A stretch of DNA of 64,000 nt from Clostridium_AD sp050717535 (GCF_050717535.1 NZ_JBOITM010000072.1:1-64000), one strand, 5' to 3'; positions 16,098 through 25,003 are shown, numbered from the stretch's first letter. Numbers and translations are program-made. The notes: generated by a model not told the origin, from the letters alone.

Positions 16098-17420
16098 CTA
16101 CATTTTTTTCTCTAATTGTATAGCTAAAGTAAAGTACTTTATGGATTCAGCAACACTGCCAAGTTTATGGTACATACTTCCCATCTCTAAATAACGCATA
16201 TATATATCTTGCTTTCCGCCAAATTTGAGTAGTGAATCTAGTGATAAATTCATATACATCTCTGCACTAGATGAATTCCCTTGCTTGTCAAGAATAATTG
16301 CTTTATAGTAATATCCTTTTTCAATGAATTTAATATCATTTAAGTTAATTGCATAGTTTAATACTTCATCTGAAATAGATTGTGCAAGCTCCAACACATC
16401 ATTTTCAATAAGCTCATTAACACAATCCAGCATAAATCTAACTAGTCCTACCTTGTTATCCCTAGGATAGCTACTTAATCCCTTATTTATATATTTGATA
16501 GCTGTAGCTTTCATATTACAGTCAAACATTGTGGACCCATAATTATAAATAGCTACTGCCTTATTGGATGCTTTATCTTTATAAAGCTTATAGGATTTTT
16601 TTTCATATTCCTCAAACTTACCATTGTTCATTCTTATAGATAACATTGCTAACATATGATATATCTCAGCAGCTTTAAATTCCGTATCCACATAATCTAC
16701 CAAATCTAATAATCTGCTACCTACTTCGTAAGCTCTCTCATAATTTTTCAACATAATATTGCAAGCGGCCTCATTATAAGTCACAATAATCAATTTTTTA
16801 TAATTAGGAATTTCATTGTTTCTTAACCTATGCCTAACATTACAATAATAGCTAGATGCTTGAAGAAATTCCTCTTTTATATATAAGAGTCTTGCCATGT
16901 CTATATAGTAAGTTAATTGATTATCATTATTAGATGTTTTTAAATACAAATCATAATACTCTGAAGTAATTGATTGCGTCTTTTCAAAGTCTCTTTTGTC
17001 TAAATAGAAATTAAACAACATATGGATTAATTCAATAGCAAAGTCATAGTAGTTGTATTTTTCAGCAAACTCTAAATTATAGGATACTCTAGCCTCAAAG
17101 TCATTATCCTTTAAATCTTTGCTATCCTTAGATTTATTATCCTTAGCTTTGTTATCATTAGATTTATTATCCTCCATTTCTTCTTTTAATACCACAATAT
17201 TTGTCTCAACTTGTTCTTTTACATTTTCATTTAAATATCCAATATCTATATCTAATTTTTCACTTATTAGTTCCAATACCCATGGTTCTGCCATAACTTT
17301 GTTGTTTTCTATACAACTCATCTTAGATACTGAGATTTTGTCAGCACACATTTCTCTCAATGTATACCCTTTATAAATTCTAGTCCTTTTAATCTTTTCT
17401 CCCGTTGATAATATTTCCAT
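16098..17420 (-). CDS. XRE-family HTH regulator with TPR-like C-terminal domain (1)
   Basis: About 440 aa. Residues 3-65 form a Cro/C1-type HTH (SLGEKIKRTR-like start, YTLREMCADKISVSKMSCIE recognition region). A strikingly polar linker follows at about residues 75-108 (repeated DNKSNDNKAKDNKSKD pattern), then about 330 residues of helical tetratricopeptide-like repeats. The architecture resembles RRNPP regulators, in which the TPR domain binds a peptide, but no cognate peptide gene was found. It is a diverged paralogue of the next gene upstream on the same strand. AGGTGATGA precedes the ATG at 17420. A palindrome (17451-17474) lies in the 67-base gap above it. Confidence 0.88.
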   Translation of the reverse strand: MEILSTGEKIKRTRIYKGYTLREMCADKISVSKMSCIENNKVMAEPWVLELISEKLDIDIGYLNENVKEQVETNIVVLKEEMEDNKSNDNKAKDNKSKDSKDLKDNDFEARVSYNLEFAEKYNYYDFAIELIHMLFNFYLDKRDFEKTQSITSEYYDLYLKTSNNDNQLTYYIDMARLLYIKEEFLQASSYYCNVRHRLRNNEIPNYKKLIIVTYNEAACNIMLKNYERAYEVGSRLLDLVDYVDTEFKAAEIYHMLAMLSIRMNNGKFEEYEKKSYKLYKDKASNKAVAIYNYGSTMFDCNMKATAIKYINKGLSSYPRDNKVGLVRFMLDCVNELIENDVLELAQSISDEVLNYAINLNDIKFIEKGYYYKAIILDKQGNSSSAEMYMNLSLDSLLKFGGKQDIYMRYLEMGSMYHKLGSVAESIKYFTLAIQLEKKM

Positions 17421-17450
17421 TTTCATCACCTATCTATAGATTAGATAACT

Positions 17451-17474
17451 ATTTTATGACGCATGCCATAAAAT
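17451..17474. promoter_or_regulatory. Inverted repeat between the two HTH-TPR genes
   Basis: ATTTTATG (17451-17458) and CATAAAAT (17467-17474) flank an eight-base centre, about 30 bases before the downstream start. It may be an operator or a weak terminator of the upstream gene. Confidence 0.45.
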
Positions 17475-17487
17475 AATTTTATTTAAA

Positions 17488-18786
17488 TCACTTAATCATT
17501 CCAAGTTTGTTAAATAACTCTACACCCTCATTTAGATATCTAGCCGCCTGTTTATCTTTACCACCGTCAATATAGAACTTCCCAATCATTATTGAAATCT
17601 CTGCTGCTTCCTTAGTTTGTTCTTGTTCTTTTACAAAACTCAGTGCTTGTAACAATGTGTTTTCTGCTTCATTCATATTACCTTCTAATAAATCAATCTT
17701 ATATTTTAATAAATAATATTGATGCAATGCTGTATGATTACCATCTTCCACATATTCTAAAATACGTTCTAAAGCTTCTCTCGCTTTACTTATAGCCTTA
17801 AGCTTGATATAATTTTCACATATATTAGCTAATGTATCAACTAACTTTAAATCCTTAGTCTTTTGTCTTATTTCCTTAGCTTTATTTAAGTGAATAAAGG
17901 ATTGTTCCATATTTTCAAACTCATAAAATAATCTTCCTAAATTATTCTCTATTTCAGAAACATAAGTTAAATTATTGATTTCATAAAATACTTTCAAAGT
18001 AATCTTGGAATATTTTATTGCATTCTTAATATCACCTTTTTCATTATACTCATTTGCCAATAATAAAAGTGAATTAGCATATTCTTTTTTACTATCTATT
18101 TGCTTAAATTTTTCTTGAGCCAAATAGGAGTATTTTATAGCTTTTTCCATGTCTTCTAACTTAAAATAAGTGTAACCTATATAATAGTATATTTCACCTA
18201 ATAAAAAGTCATTTCCCATTTCATTGTCTATAAAAACCTTTTCAGCTTGCTGAAAGTAGCTTGAAGCTGACTGATATCCCTTAAGTTTAAGTGTTATTCT
18301 CCCAAGTTTTAGAAAAGTCTTTATTATTTCTTCATAAGAGTTATTCTTTATAAATATAACATTTGAGGAAAGAAAAACCTGTTGAGCAGATGCGATCTCT
18401 TCCCTAGCCATGTATATATCCCCTCTTAATGATAAATTTCTGGCTTTCCTATATTCCAATTTATATTTTTCAGAATAATATAGTGATTTTTCAATATTTT
18501 GCTCCGCCTGTACTAGATCGCTATTTAGAATAAGTGATTCAGCAATGTTTTCATAAAATAAACATATTTTTTCAGCTTGAGTTTCTTCTGACTCCATTAG
18601 ATATTCAACAGTTGTATTTAAAGCATTTGCTAAATATTCTAAAAGGTCCATACTAGGATTAGATTTTCCAGATTCAACCAGACTAATTTGTCCTGGAGTT
18701 ATTCTCGCTCCTGCAAGATCTTTCAATGTCATATTGAGTTCTTTTCTTTTTCTCTTGATTTTTTCACCTAAAGACAATATTTCCAT
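17488..18786 (-). CDS. XRE-family HTH regulator with TPR C-terminal domain (2)
   Basis: About 432 aa. The N-terminal HTH (MEILSLGEKIKRKRKELNMT, then LAGARITPGQISLVESGKSNPS) is a clear Cro/C1 type; residues 75-432 are TPR-like helical repeats with recurring A-x-Y-Y and LGR patterns (for example YYIGYTYFKLEDMEKAIKYS). The frame runs up to 18852, but the extra N-terminus (MFKLIILYTILLILP) is an artefact of an open upstream region: GGAAGAG precedes ATG 18786, and the paralogue starts at the same point. A 30-bp palindrome just upstream suggests autoregulation. It probably controls the adjacent paralogue or an unlinked target. Confidence 0.9.
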   Translation of the reverse strand: MEILSLGEKIKRKRKELNMTLKDLAGARITPGQISLVESGKSNPSMDLLEYLANALNTTVEYLMESEETQAEKICLFYENIAESLILNSDLVQAEQNIEKSLYYSEKYKLEYRKARNLSLRGDIYMAREEIASAQQVFLSSNVIFIKNNSYEEIIKTFLKLGRITLKLKGYQSASSYFQQAEKVFIDNEMGNDFLLGEIYYYIGYTYFKLEDMEKAIKYSYLAQEKFKQIDSKKEYANSLLLLANEYNEKGDIKNAIKYSKITLKVFYEINNLTYVSEIENNLGRLFYEFENMEQSFIHLNKAKEIRQKTKDLKLVDTLANICENYIKLKAISKAREALERILEYVEDGNHTALHQYYLLKYKIDLLEGNMNEAENTLLQALSFVKEQEQTKEAAEISIMIGKFYIDGGKDKQAARYLNEGVELFNKLGMIK

Positions 18787-18814
18787 AATCACTCTTCCTT
18801 CGCTGCATGGTAAT

Positions 18815-18844
18815 ATTAATAATATTGTATATAATATTATTAAT
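18815..18844. promoter_or_regulatory. 30-bp palindromic operator candidate upstream of HTH-TPR gene 2
   Basis: ATTAATAATATT (18815-18826) and AATATTATTAAT (18833-18844) are perfect 12-bp arms around a six-base centre, 29 bases before the start codon. Position and symmetry fit a binding site for a dimeric HTH regulator, most simply the gene's own product. Confidence 0.55.
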
Positions 18845-18931
18845 TTAAACAACCTTAGACAATTTACTCAATTATAACATAGTTTCCATTTAAACTGCAA
18901 AATATTTCTAATAAATTTTAAATTTTAGGAG

Positions 18932-18991
18932 ATATCATTAAAAAACTCCACACCATATAATGTTATATGGTGTGGAGTTTTTTAATGATAT
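18932..18991. terminator. Strong hairpin after the YtxH-like small gene
   Basis: A 28-bp perfect inverted repeat (18932-18959 with 18964-18991) around a four-base loop, containing A6/T6 tracts in the arms. It touches the stop codon of the small gene at 18992 and can terminate on either strand. Confidence 0.85.
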
Positions 18992-19168
18992 TTATAAAAT
19001 ATAGTCCTTCATGCTATCAAACACATCTTCTGCCATGTTTTTTACCATTTTGCCAGTTTTCCTAACTCTTCTTTTTGTGCTTCTATCCATATTAGGCATT
19101 AACATCGCACTTGCAACTACTCCAATTATAGCACCTGTTGTAATTGTTGATATAAATCTACCCGCCAT
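18992..19168 (-). CDS. Small YtxH-like membrane protein, 58 aa
   Basis: A 58-residue ORF easily missed by length filters. It starts MAGRFISTITTGAIIGVVAS, a Gly-rich transmembrane segment, continues with MLMPNMDRSTKRRVRKTGKM and ends in an amphipathic basic helix. This plan (one N-terminal TM with a GxxxG-like pattern, then a charged tail) is that of YtxH-type small stress proteins of Firmicutes. AAGGAAG precedes the ATG at good spacing, and a perfect 28-bp terminator follows at once, so it is an independent transcription unit. Function unknown. Confidence 0.8.
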   Translation of the reverse strand: MAGRFISTITTGAIIGVVASAMLMPNMDRSTKRRVRKTGKMVKNMAEDVFDSMKDYIL

Positions 19169-19244
19169 AAGTTACACTTCCTTTCTTTATTTATTCTTTA
19201 TAGCATGTGCATTTTTTGAAATAATTAGTCTATTTTAAAAAAAG

Positions 19245-20204
19245 TTATGAATTACTACCAATAATTCTCCCATTGCACTCTAATAAGTGTTTAATGAACT
19301 TTGTTTTTTCTTTGTCACTTAAATTATCTATTAAACTATTTGCCGCTTCTGGATTTATATTATATTCATTAATAATATCATTAAAGCCATACACCTTAAC
19401 TTCTTCTTTCTCTGCTTTATCTCTTTTATCCACATGATTATCAACAGGTTCCACAATAATAATATTATTTTCACCCTTAGGAGCTAATTTTAAAATTTCT
19501 TCTTTTACATCAGGACTCGCTACATTTATAATATTTTTCTTAAGCCATTTTTCTACCACCTTATCTGACTTTATCCCTAATTTTTCTTTACACTTTTCAT
19601 CAACAAGTTCATTAAACAAATCTCCCGTGTGACTATCCACCTTAACAAACAAAATTTCTAGTCCGCTGTTCATGAGTTCTTGCATTTTCTTATAATATTC
19701 CTTTGATGATTCTTCGCGCCTTTCCCAAAAACCCGTAGCATGATAACAAATTCCTACATAATCATGAAAAATTAACACCTTCTTTTCACCTCTGCCCAGG
19801 GCATACTGAGCCCCTTTTACTGCGCCTTCTAATTCCCCTGCTATTTGTCTTATATTTTTTGCCGCTTCACTTTTTCCTGCTCCACCTTCTATATGAAGAA
19901 CTACTTCCTTTTGAACAGCCACCATTCCATAAGAATACTCTTCTGTGGCAGAATTATAGCTACCATCCACATAAATATGAAGACAATCTTTCGGATAATT
20001 ATTATCTGCTTTTTTTAGTGAACTTCCTGCATCATTTAGGAACTTTTCAGCTTCATTTATATCCTCAAAGCTCTTATACTTAGCTCCTTTTACACCTTTT
20101 ACATATTTTAAGCACTCTGCCCAAGTGTTGACTATTTTATTTTCTATTTTCTGGTTAGTATTAGAATTAAAGCCCTCTTTTATTGCGTAAACTTTCTTTG
20201 CCAT
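19245..20204 (-). CDS. Viroplasmin/RNase H1-domain protein
   Basis: About 319 aa. Residues 1-55 form a caulimovirus-viroplasmin (RNase H N-terminal) domain (MAKKVYAIKEG ... WAECLKYVKGVKGAKYKSF), which binds RNA-DNA hybrids. An RNase H fold follows at about 80-225: the first acidic residue in IYVDGSYN, the Glu in GELEGAVKGA, an Asp in IFHDYVGI and the last Asp in NELVDEKCKE, with VDSHTGD just before. It degrades RNA in RNA-DNA hybrids. A third region (about 225-319) is charged and unrecognised, with a helical end resembling a small helical-bundle domain. The first ATG (20213) abuts GGAG; the ATG at 20204 gives better spacing and the family N-terminus. Confidence 0.88.
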   Translation of the reverse strand: MAKKVYAIKEGFNSNTNQKIENKIVNTWAECLKYVKGVKGAKYKSFEDINEAEKFLNDAGSSLKKADNNYPKDCLHIYVDGSYNSATEEYSYGMVAVQKEVVLHIEGGAGKSEAAKNIRQIAGELEGAVKGAQYALGRGEKKVLIFHDYVGICYHATGFWERREESSKEYYKKMQELMNSGLEILFVKVDSHTGDLFNELVDEKCKEKLGIKSDKVVEKWLKKNIINVASPDVKEEILKLAPKGENNIIIVEPVDNHVDKRDKAEKEEVKVYGFNDIINEYNINPEAANSLIDNLSDKEKTKFIKHLLECNGRIIGSNS

Positions 20205-20384
20205 TTTATCCATTCTCCTTCGTGTAAATGTATTTCATACCCTAAAACTTTTTCATAATTGTAGTTCAAACTTAGAGTCATATGGAATACCACTATATCT
20301 ATTATAAATAAAGTATACAACAAATTATGAATTTATCAATTGCATTTTTTACAATATTTACATTTCCAAATTCTATGAGTATCG

Positions 20385-20413
20385 TTGGACAAGGCCTTAA
20401 AAACATATTATAC
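20385..20413 (+). promoter_or_regulatory. Candidate promoter for the leader-ftsH transcript
   Basis: TTGGAC (20385-20390) and TTATAC (20408-20413) are 17 bases apart, about 75 bases before the small leader ORF. The match to sigma-A consensus is moderate. The rest of 20214-20488 shows nothing else. Confidence 0.35.
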
Positions 20414-20488
20414 TAATCCTTGTAGTACATATTACAATCTCTCAATTTGTAGAAAAGAGAAAAAATAAAATATATAAAAGGATGGTGA

Positions 20489-20539
20489 ATGAGGCGACTT
20501 AGCTACTATATTAAATCTATAGTGCTTTTATCGCTTTGA
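20489..20539 (+). CDS. Possible 16-aa leader peptide upstream of ftsH
   Basis: ATG at 20489 follows AAAGGATGGTGA, a better ribosome binding site than the one in front of ftsH. The frame reads MRRLSYYIKSIVLLSL and stops with TGA at 20537-20539, four bases before the ftsH ATG, in a different frame. Its arrangement suggests translational coupling or attenuation of the downstream protease gene. The peptide is basic at the N terminus and hydrophobic at the C terminus. No homology claim is made. Confidence 0.45.
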   Translation: MRRLSYYIKSIVLLSL

Positions 20540-20543
20540 GCTT

Positions 20544-22304
20544 ATGAATAAAATTAAAAACAAGTATATTTTACTTCCTGTTATAACTGCAATTTTTTCA
20601 TTAGTATTCCTCATCTTTGTGAGTAATACTTTTAAAATATCTACGGATAAATTATATATAGATTTTCTAAAAGATGCCTCTTCTAAAAACATATCCACTG
20701 TATATGTAACTGCCTCTCCTAAAATTCAAGTTAAACTTAAGGATGGTAGTATTTATGAAACAGATAATCCACGAACAAATAATTTCAAAGAAAATTTATT
20801 AAAAAGTGGAATAAACGTTTCTGAGCAAACTTTAACAAATCCTGCTGAAATAGCTTCAATTGCAGGCTTTGTAATATCACTTATAGTGCTTGGAATTATG
20901 GCCTTTAAATCTTCAAAGATAAAAACGAAAAGCATGTTCTCAGCTACAAATCTTGATGTAGCTTGCGTTGAGGATATAGGTTTTAACTTTGATAATGTAG
21001 CAGGTAACGAAGAAGCTAAAGATAGTGTACAAGATATAGTAGATTTCCTTAAAAACCCTAAAAAATATTCAGCTTATGGTGCTCGAATGCCAAAAGGACT
21101 GATTTTATATGGTGATCCTGGAACTGGTAAAACCTTACTTGCAAAAGCTGTGGCTGGAGAAGCAAACGTACCTTTTTATGCTGTATCCGGTTCAGATTTT
21201 GTTCAGATATATGTAGGGGTTGGTGCTGGAAGGATTAGAAGTTTATTTAAAAAAGCAAGAAGTCATGGCAAAGCAGTTATCTTTATCGATGAGATTGATG
21301 CTATTGGTAAGAAAAGAGATAACGGAAGTGGTGGTGGTTCTGACGAAAAAGATCAGACACTTAATGCCTTGCTTACAGAAATGTCTGGTTTTAATGAAAC
21401 AGAAGGCATAATTATAATTGCAGCAACCAATAGACTTGATATGTTAGATCCCGCTCTACTGCGTCCCGGCCGTTTTGATAGACATATTGAAGTTACCTTA
21501 CCTGACGTATCCGCTAGAGAGAAAATTTTAAAGCTTCATCTTAAAAATAAACCTATAAAGGATATAGATTATTCGGAGTGGGCACATAAAACTACATCTT
21601 TTTCAGGTGCAAAACTAGAGAACTTAGCCAATGAAGCAGCTATTATTGCCTGCAAAGATAATTCTTGTTTCATTGAAAATGAACATTTAGATAAAGCTTA
21701 TTCAATAATGCTAGCTGGTTATGAGAAAGTGAATAGAGGCTATATTAAAGATGTAGATAGAAAAATTACTGCCTTCCACGAAGCAGGACATGCTTTAATT
21801 TCACTTAAAGTGTTGCCAAATGATAAAGTATCAAAAGTAACTATAATTCCAACTACTAAAGGTGCAGGCGGTTATACACTAAGTATTCCTGAAGAGACTC
21901 TGTATCATAACAAGGAGCATTTAAAGAAAAAAATAATGGTACTTTTAGGTGGTAGGGCAGCTGAAGAAATTATTTTCGGACAAGATCATGTAACCACAGG
22001 TGCTTACAATGACCTGCAAAGAAGTACCCAGTTAGTAACAAGCATGGTAACAGAATATGGTATGGGTGAAGCACTGGGGCTACTTACTATGAACAAACTA
22101 AGTGACTCAGGACTTGCAAATCAAGAAGCGGTATTTTCAGAATGTAAAAACACAATTTCAGAATTATATGAAGAGGTCAAAAATATCCTTACAGATGGAA
22201 AAGAAGTTCTGGAATCTATGACAGATTTATTAATCCAAAAAGAAACTATATATTATGAAGATTTAATTAATATTGTTGGAGACAAAAAAAATAAAATTGC
22301 ATAA
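20544..22304 (+). CDS. ftsH: ATP-dependent zinc metalloprotease FtsH paralogue
   Basis: 586 aa, slightly short for FtsH. Two transmembrane segments (about 8-28 and 105-125) flank a short extracellular domain; then an AAA+ module with Walker A GDPGTGKT (190-197), Walker B VIFIDEIDAIG, and an arginine-finger region (LRPGRFDRH); then the M41 protease with HEAGH (412-416) and the third zinc ligand Asp490 in GAYNDLQRST. It degrades damaged membrane and cytosolic proteins. The pore loop reads IYVGVG where most FtsH proteins have MFVGVG. Clostridia usually carry a second ftsH near tilS/hpt; the setting here suggests this is the extra copy. The ribosome binding site is weak, consistent with coupling to the upstream leader ORF. 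Confidence 0.93.
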   Translation: MNKIKNKYILLPVITAIFSLVFLIFVSNTFKISTDKLYIDFLKDASSKNISTVYVTASPKIQVKLKDGSIYETDNPRTNNFKENLLKSGINVSEQTLTNPAEIASIAGFVISLIVLGIMAFKSSKIKTKSMFSATNLDVACVEDIGFNFDNVAGNEEAKDSVQDIVDFLKNPKKYSAYGARMPKGLILYGDPGTGKTLLAKAVAGEANVPFYAVSGSDFVQIYVGVGAGRIRSLFKKARSHGKAVIFIDEIDAIGKKRDNGSGGGSDEKDQTLNALLTEMSGFNETEGIIIIAATNRLDMLDPALLRPGRFDRHIEVTLPDVSAREKILKLHLKNKPIKDIDYSEWAHKTTSFSGAKLENLANEAAIIACKDNSCFIENEHLDKAYSIMLAGYEKVNRGYIKDVDRKITAFHEAGHALISLKVLPNDKVSKVTIIPTTKGAGGYTLSIPEETLYHNKEHLKKKIMVLLGGRAAEEIIFGQDHVTTGAYNDLQRSTQLVTSMVTEYGMGEALGLLTMNKLSDSGLANQEAVFSECKNTISELYEEVKNILTDGKEVLESMTDLLIQKETIYYEDLINIVGDKKNKIA

Positions 22305-22312
22305 AACATATC

Positions 22313-22346
22313 AGGCCCCTCAAGATAAATCCTTGAGAGGCCTTCT
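22313..22346 (+). terminator. Terminator after ftsH
   Basis: AGGCCCCTCAAG (22313-22324) pairs with CTTGAGAGGCCT (22332-22343) with one mismatch, followed by a T-run. It is a typical rho-independent terminator. Confidence 0.88.
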
Positions 22347-22391
22347 TTTTTAACTTACCCAGGGTGTAGTTCTACTCCGTGGTCTGGGTGG

Positions 22392-23396
22392 CTAACTCTC
22401 TGTTCTAAAAGAAACCAAGAATGCCACTAGCATTCCGCCCATAAGTCCACCCATATGGGCGAAATTATCGATATTAGGCAATGTTGCTCCAATAAATATA
22501 TTTATAAATATTACTGATAAAATGCTTTTTATAAATCCACTACCCGTTTTGCCCTTAGACTTAACTGCAAAAATAAGTACTGCTCCAAGTAATCCAAAGA
22601 TTGCACCGGATGCTCCAATAGAAACACTCGTTGAAAAAATATAACTGAATACAGATGCAATTATTCCAGAAATAAAATAAATAGCAATGTATTTTACCTT
22701 GCCATAAACCTTCTCAACCATTGGCCCAATAGCATAAAGCGAATACATATTTACAGCTAAATGCACAAGCCCGCCATGTAAAAACATACAAGAAATAAGC
22801 CTGTAATACTGCCCATTTTGGATTAACTCATTAACTTTAGCTCCAAGCAAAATTAGAACATTGATATCACTATTAAGTATACTACCTTTTGCATAAACAA
22901 GACTTAAATAAGCCGTAATTATATACATAATAACATTTATACTTATAATACCTATAGTAATCCAAGGTTTATCTTCTAAATTTATTTTTTCCTTACTACT
23001 TCTCAAATTGTTATTGCTCATTACAGAAGCTAGCTCCTGAACTACCTGCAAATTAACATTTTGAGAATAGTTTACTTTCTTACCTTTTAATTCTACTCTA
23101 ATTGTTGGTTTTTCTGATAAATTATTCATTGAAAGGGCCTGGTTATCTTTTTCTAAACTCAGTTCATCATCAGAGAATAGTATATATATATTGTTTTTGT
23201 CCTCTAAAATATGGTATTGTTTTAACTTATCTAGGCTCTGGGAGTTCATAAATATTAATCTGTACTGCACTCCACTTATATCTTTGCTCAATGTCCATAG
23301 TTCAGAATTGTTATCCCCACTTTTTATATTGTCTAATAAATATCCATATTGCCTCGTAAGACCATTCATAACTATTTCTATATTTTTTTCTTTCAT
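22392..23396 (-). CDS. Rhomboid-family intramembrane serine protease
   Basis: 334 aa. Residues 1-145 form a soluble N-terminal domain that I do not recognise; about six to seven transmembrane segments follow. The catalytic Ser lies in SIGASGAIFGLLGA and the catalytic His in NFAHMGGLMGG, with the conserved HGGLVHLAVNMYSLYAIG in loop 1/TM2, so the Ser-His dyad is intact. Rhomboids cleave transmembrane proteins within the bilayer; substrates cannot be read. It is followed by the repeated GGTGTAG/CTGGGTGG sequence at about 22357-22390 and lies downstream of the HD-GYP gene, separated by a strong hairpin. Confidence 0.92.
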   Translation of the reverse strand: MKEKNIEIVMNGLTRQYGYLLDNIKSGDNNSELWTLSKDISGVQYRLIFMNSQSLDKLKQYHILEDKNNIYILFSDDELSLEKDNQALSMNNLSEKPTIRVELKGKKVNYSQNVNLQVVQELASVMSNNNLRSSKEKINLEDKPWITIGIISINVIMYIITAYLSLVYAKGSILNSDINVLILLGAKVNELIQNGQYYRLISCMFLHGGLVHLAVNMYSLYAIGPMVEKVYGKVKYIAIYFISGIIASVFSYIFSTSVSIGASGAIFGLLGAVLIFAVKSKGKTGSGFIKSILSVIFINIFIGATLPNIDNFAHMGGLMGGMLVAFLVSFRTES

Positions 23397-23411
23397 ATTT
23401 TGCTCCTATAT

Positions 23412-23464
23412 GGTGTCACTCACGTGACAAATGGCAAGTTAAAACTTGCCATTTGGATGACACC
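23412..23464 (-). terminator. Two-part hairpin after the HD-GYP gene
   Basis: Outer arms GGTGTCA (23412-23418) and TGACACC (23458-23464) enclose inner arms AAATGGCAAGTT (23429-23440) and AACTTGCCATTT (23443-23454). It sits five bases after the HD-GYP stop on the minus strand and upstream of the rhomboid gene, so it may both terminate and act in the rhomboid leader. Confidence 0.7.
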
Positions 23465-23468
23465 CATT

Positions 23469-24527
23469 TCATATTATTGACTTAATTACAACATTAGGAA
23501 ATTCTAATAGATCTATTTCATAAAATTTAATAGGTTTTCTAGTTTTATGTTCATAAAGCACTCTTATTATAGGTCTATCAGGAAAATTTTTATTTTGCTT
23601 AATTACATAGCCCTCCACTCCATTGGATAGCTTTAAACAAACACCTAACGGAAATACTGAGAATGTTTCTTTAAATCTTTGTACTATTTCCTCGTCAAAG
23701 GCATTCCCAGAACCTGCTAAAATTAGTTCATAAGCATCACTAGGACTAAATTTTTCTCTATAAGTTCTATCATTACTTACAGCATCATAAACATCACAAA
23801 CACAAATTATTTTTGCGAATTTAGGGATTGCATTACCCATAAGCCCAAATGGATAGCCGTTACCATCAACTCTTTCATGATGAAATTCTACTGCTTTTAG
23901 GACCTCGGTAGATATAGAATAATTTTTTTCTAGAATACTTCTTCCATAAGTAGGATGCTTCTTAATTTCTTCAAACTCTTCAACTGTAAGTTTACCTGGC
24001 TTTGTTATAATCTTTATAGGAACTTTAATCTTACCTATATCATGTAATATTGCTCCAATACTTAGCTCTTTTAATTCATTTTGCTTTAGGTTCATTGAAA
24101 GGCCAAGAAAAATCGCCATAATTCCTGTATCTATAGAGTGAAGGTAGGTATAATTATCATAAGTTTGAATGTCATACAAGCTTTTATTTACATCACCCAT
24201 CTCGATAATATAATTAACTAAATCTTCCACAACTGCTAATGAATCTTTAGTACCTTTTTTATCTCCAGTGGTTACATTTTTTATTATCTTAGACATATTT
24301 TTCATTGTTATTGCTTTTAAATCACTTAATTTTTCATCTTCTATTGTTATATCATCTAATCTAGCATCTTCTACATATACATAAAAAACGCCTAATTCTT
24401 TTAGCTTTACAATATACTGCTCCGTCAACTTGACTCCTGTTCGTAGCAAAATGCTTCCGTCATTTGTTAATATATTTCGTCCTAAAATCTCGTCAACCTT
24501 TACTCTATTAATAAATTCAAGTCTCAT
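23469..24527 (-). CDS. HD-GYP domain phosphodiesterase
   Basis: 352 aa. The N-terminal 110 residues are a small unassigned domain (VDEILGRNILTNDGSILLRTGVKLT), often found in front of HD-GYP domains. The HD-GYP domain lies at about 125-300: GAILHDIGKIKVP (HD pair), KKHPTYGR, AVEFHHERVDGNGYPFGL (the GYP signature), and VCDVYDAVSNDRTYR. Such proteins hydrolyse cyclic di-GMP to GMP or pGpG. There is no membrane segment or receiver domain. It is a single gene between hairpins, and no diguanylate cyclase is in the window. Confidence 0.93.
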   Translation of the reverse strand: MRLEFINRVKVDEILGRNILTNDGSILLRTGVKLTEQYIVKLKELGVFYVYVEDARLDDITIEDEKLSDLKAITMKNMSKIIKNVTTGDKKGTKDSLAVVEDLVNYIIEMGDVNKSLYDIQTYDNYTYLHSIDTGIMAIFLGLSMNLKQNELKELSIGAILHDIGKIKVPIKIITKPGKLTVEEFEEIKKHPTYGRSILEKNYSISTEVLKAVEFHHERVDGNGYPFGLMGNAIPKFAKIICVCDVYDAVSNDRTYREKFSPSDAYELILAGSGNAFDEEIVQRFKETFSVFPLGVCLKLSNGVEGYVIKQNKNFPDRPIIRVLYEHKTRKPIKFYEIDLLEFPNVVIKSII

Positions 24528-24589
24528 AATTACTCCTAAAAATTCATTCTTAAATTAAGTATTTTTATAAATTGCCAACATTTTTTCAT

Positions 24590-24988
24590 CTATTTATATT
24601 CTTCTTCTTTTCCTTTGATTTTTTCAAAGGCTTCCTTAAGTTCTTGCTTTATTAACTCACATATCTCAATTATAGCATCGGAAACAACCTCATGGTCTTT
24701 AGAATATTCAAACTTTACCAGCCAAGTTGGGTTATATTCATCATCGATAACTTCAATAGAATAACCTTTAGATTTAAAAGCTTCTTCATTAAAATAATCA
24801 TAAATTGCTGTATATTGCCACTCCTCCACATCTACCTGAGTATCAAAATACAAGTTTATGGATTCTCCATAATAATTTAATTTTGTAACAAATTGTGCTC
24901 CCTCTGAAGCTTCAAAGCTTCCAAGTTCTTTAACAAATTGATTAGTTTCTTTATCTATTTCCATTAGTACTAGTGAAGAAAATTGCAT
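24590..24988 (-). CDS. Conserved clostridial hypothetical protein, 132 aa
   Basis: A soluble acidic protein beginning MQFSSLVLMEIDKETNQFVKE. I believe similar proteins occur in other clostridia (possibly DUF6762), but I cannot confirm the name. The sequence alternates beta-strand-like and helical parts and ends in a charged helix (ELKEAFEKIKGKEEEYK). The first ATG (24997) directly abuts AGAGGA; ATG 24988 has nine-base spacing and is preferred. It starts 15 bases after the Fur-family gene, so the two are likely co-transcribed and may be under the same metal or redox control. Confidence 0.7.
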   Translation of the reverse strand: MQFSSLVLMEIDKETNQFVKELGSFEASEGAQFVTKLNYYGESINLYFDTQVDVEEWQYTAIYDYFNEEAFKSKGYSIEVIDDEYNPTWLVKFEYSKDHEVVSDAIIEICELIKQELKEAFEKIKGKEEEYK

Positions 24989-25003
24989 AAAAACCATCCT
25001 CTC

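Noticed and set aside
18787..18852. Extended N-terminus of the second HTH-TPR regulator as a membrane anchor
   Set aside because: The hydrophobic stretch comes from an open non-coding region containing the palindromic operator; the ribosome binding site and the paralogue support ATG 18786.
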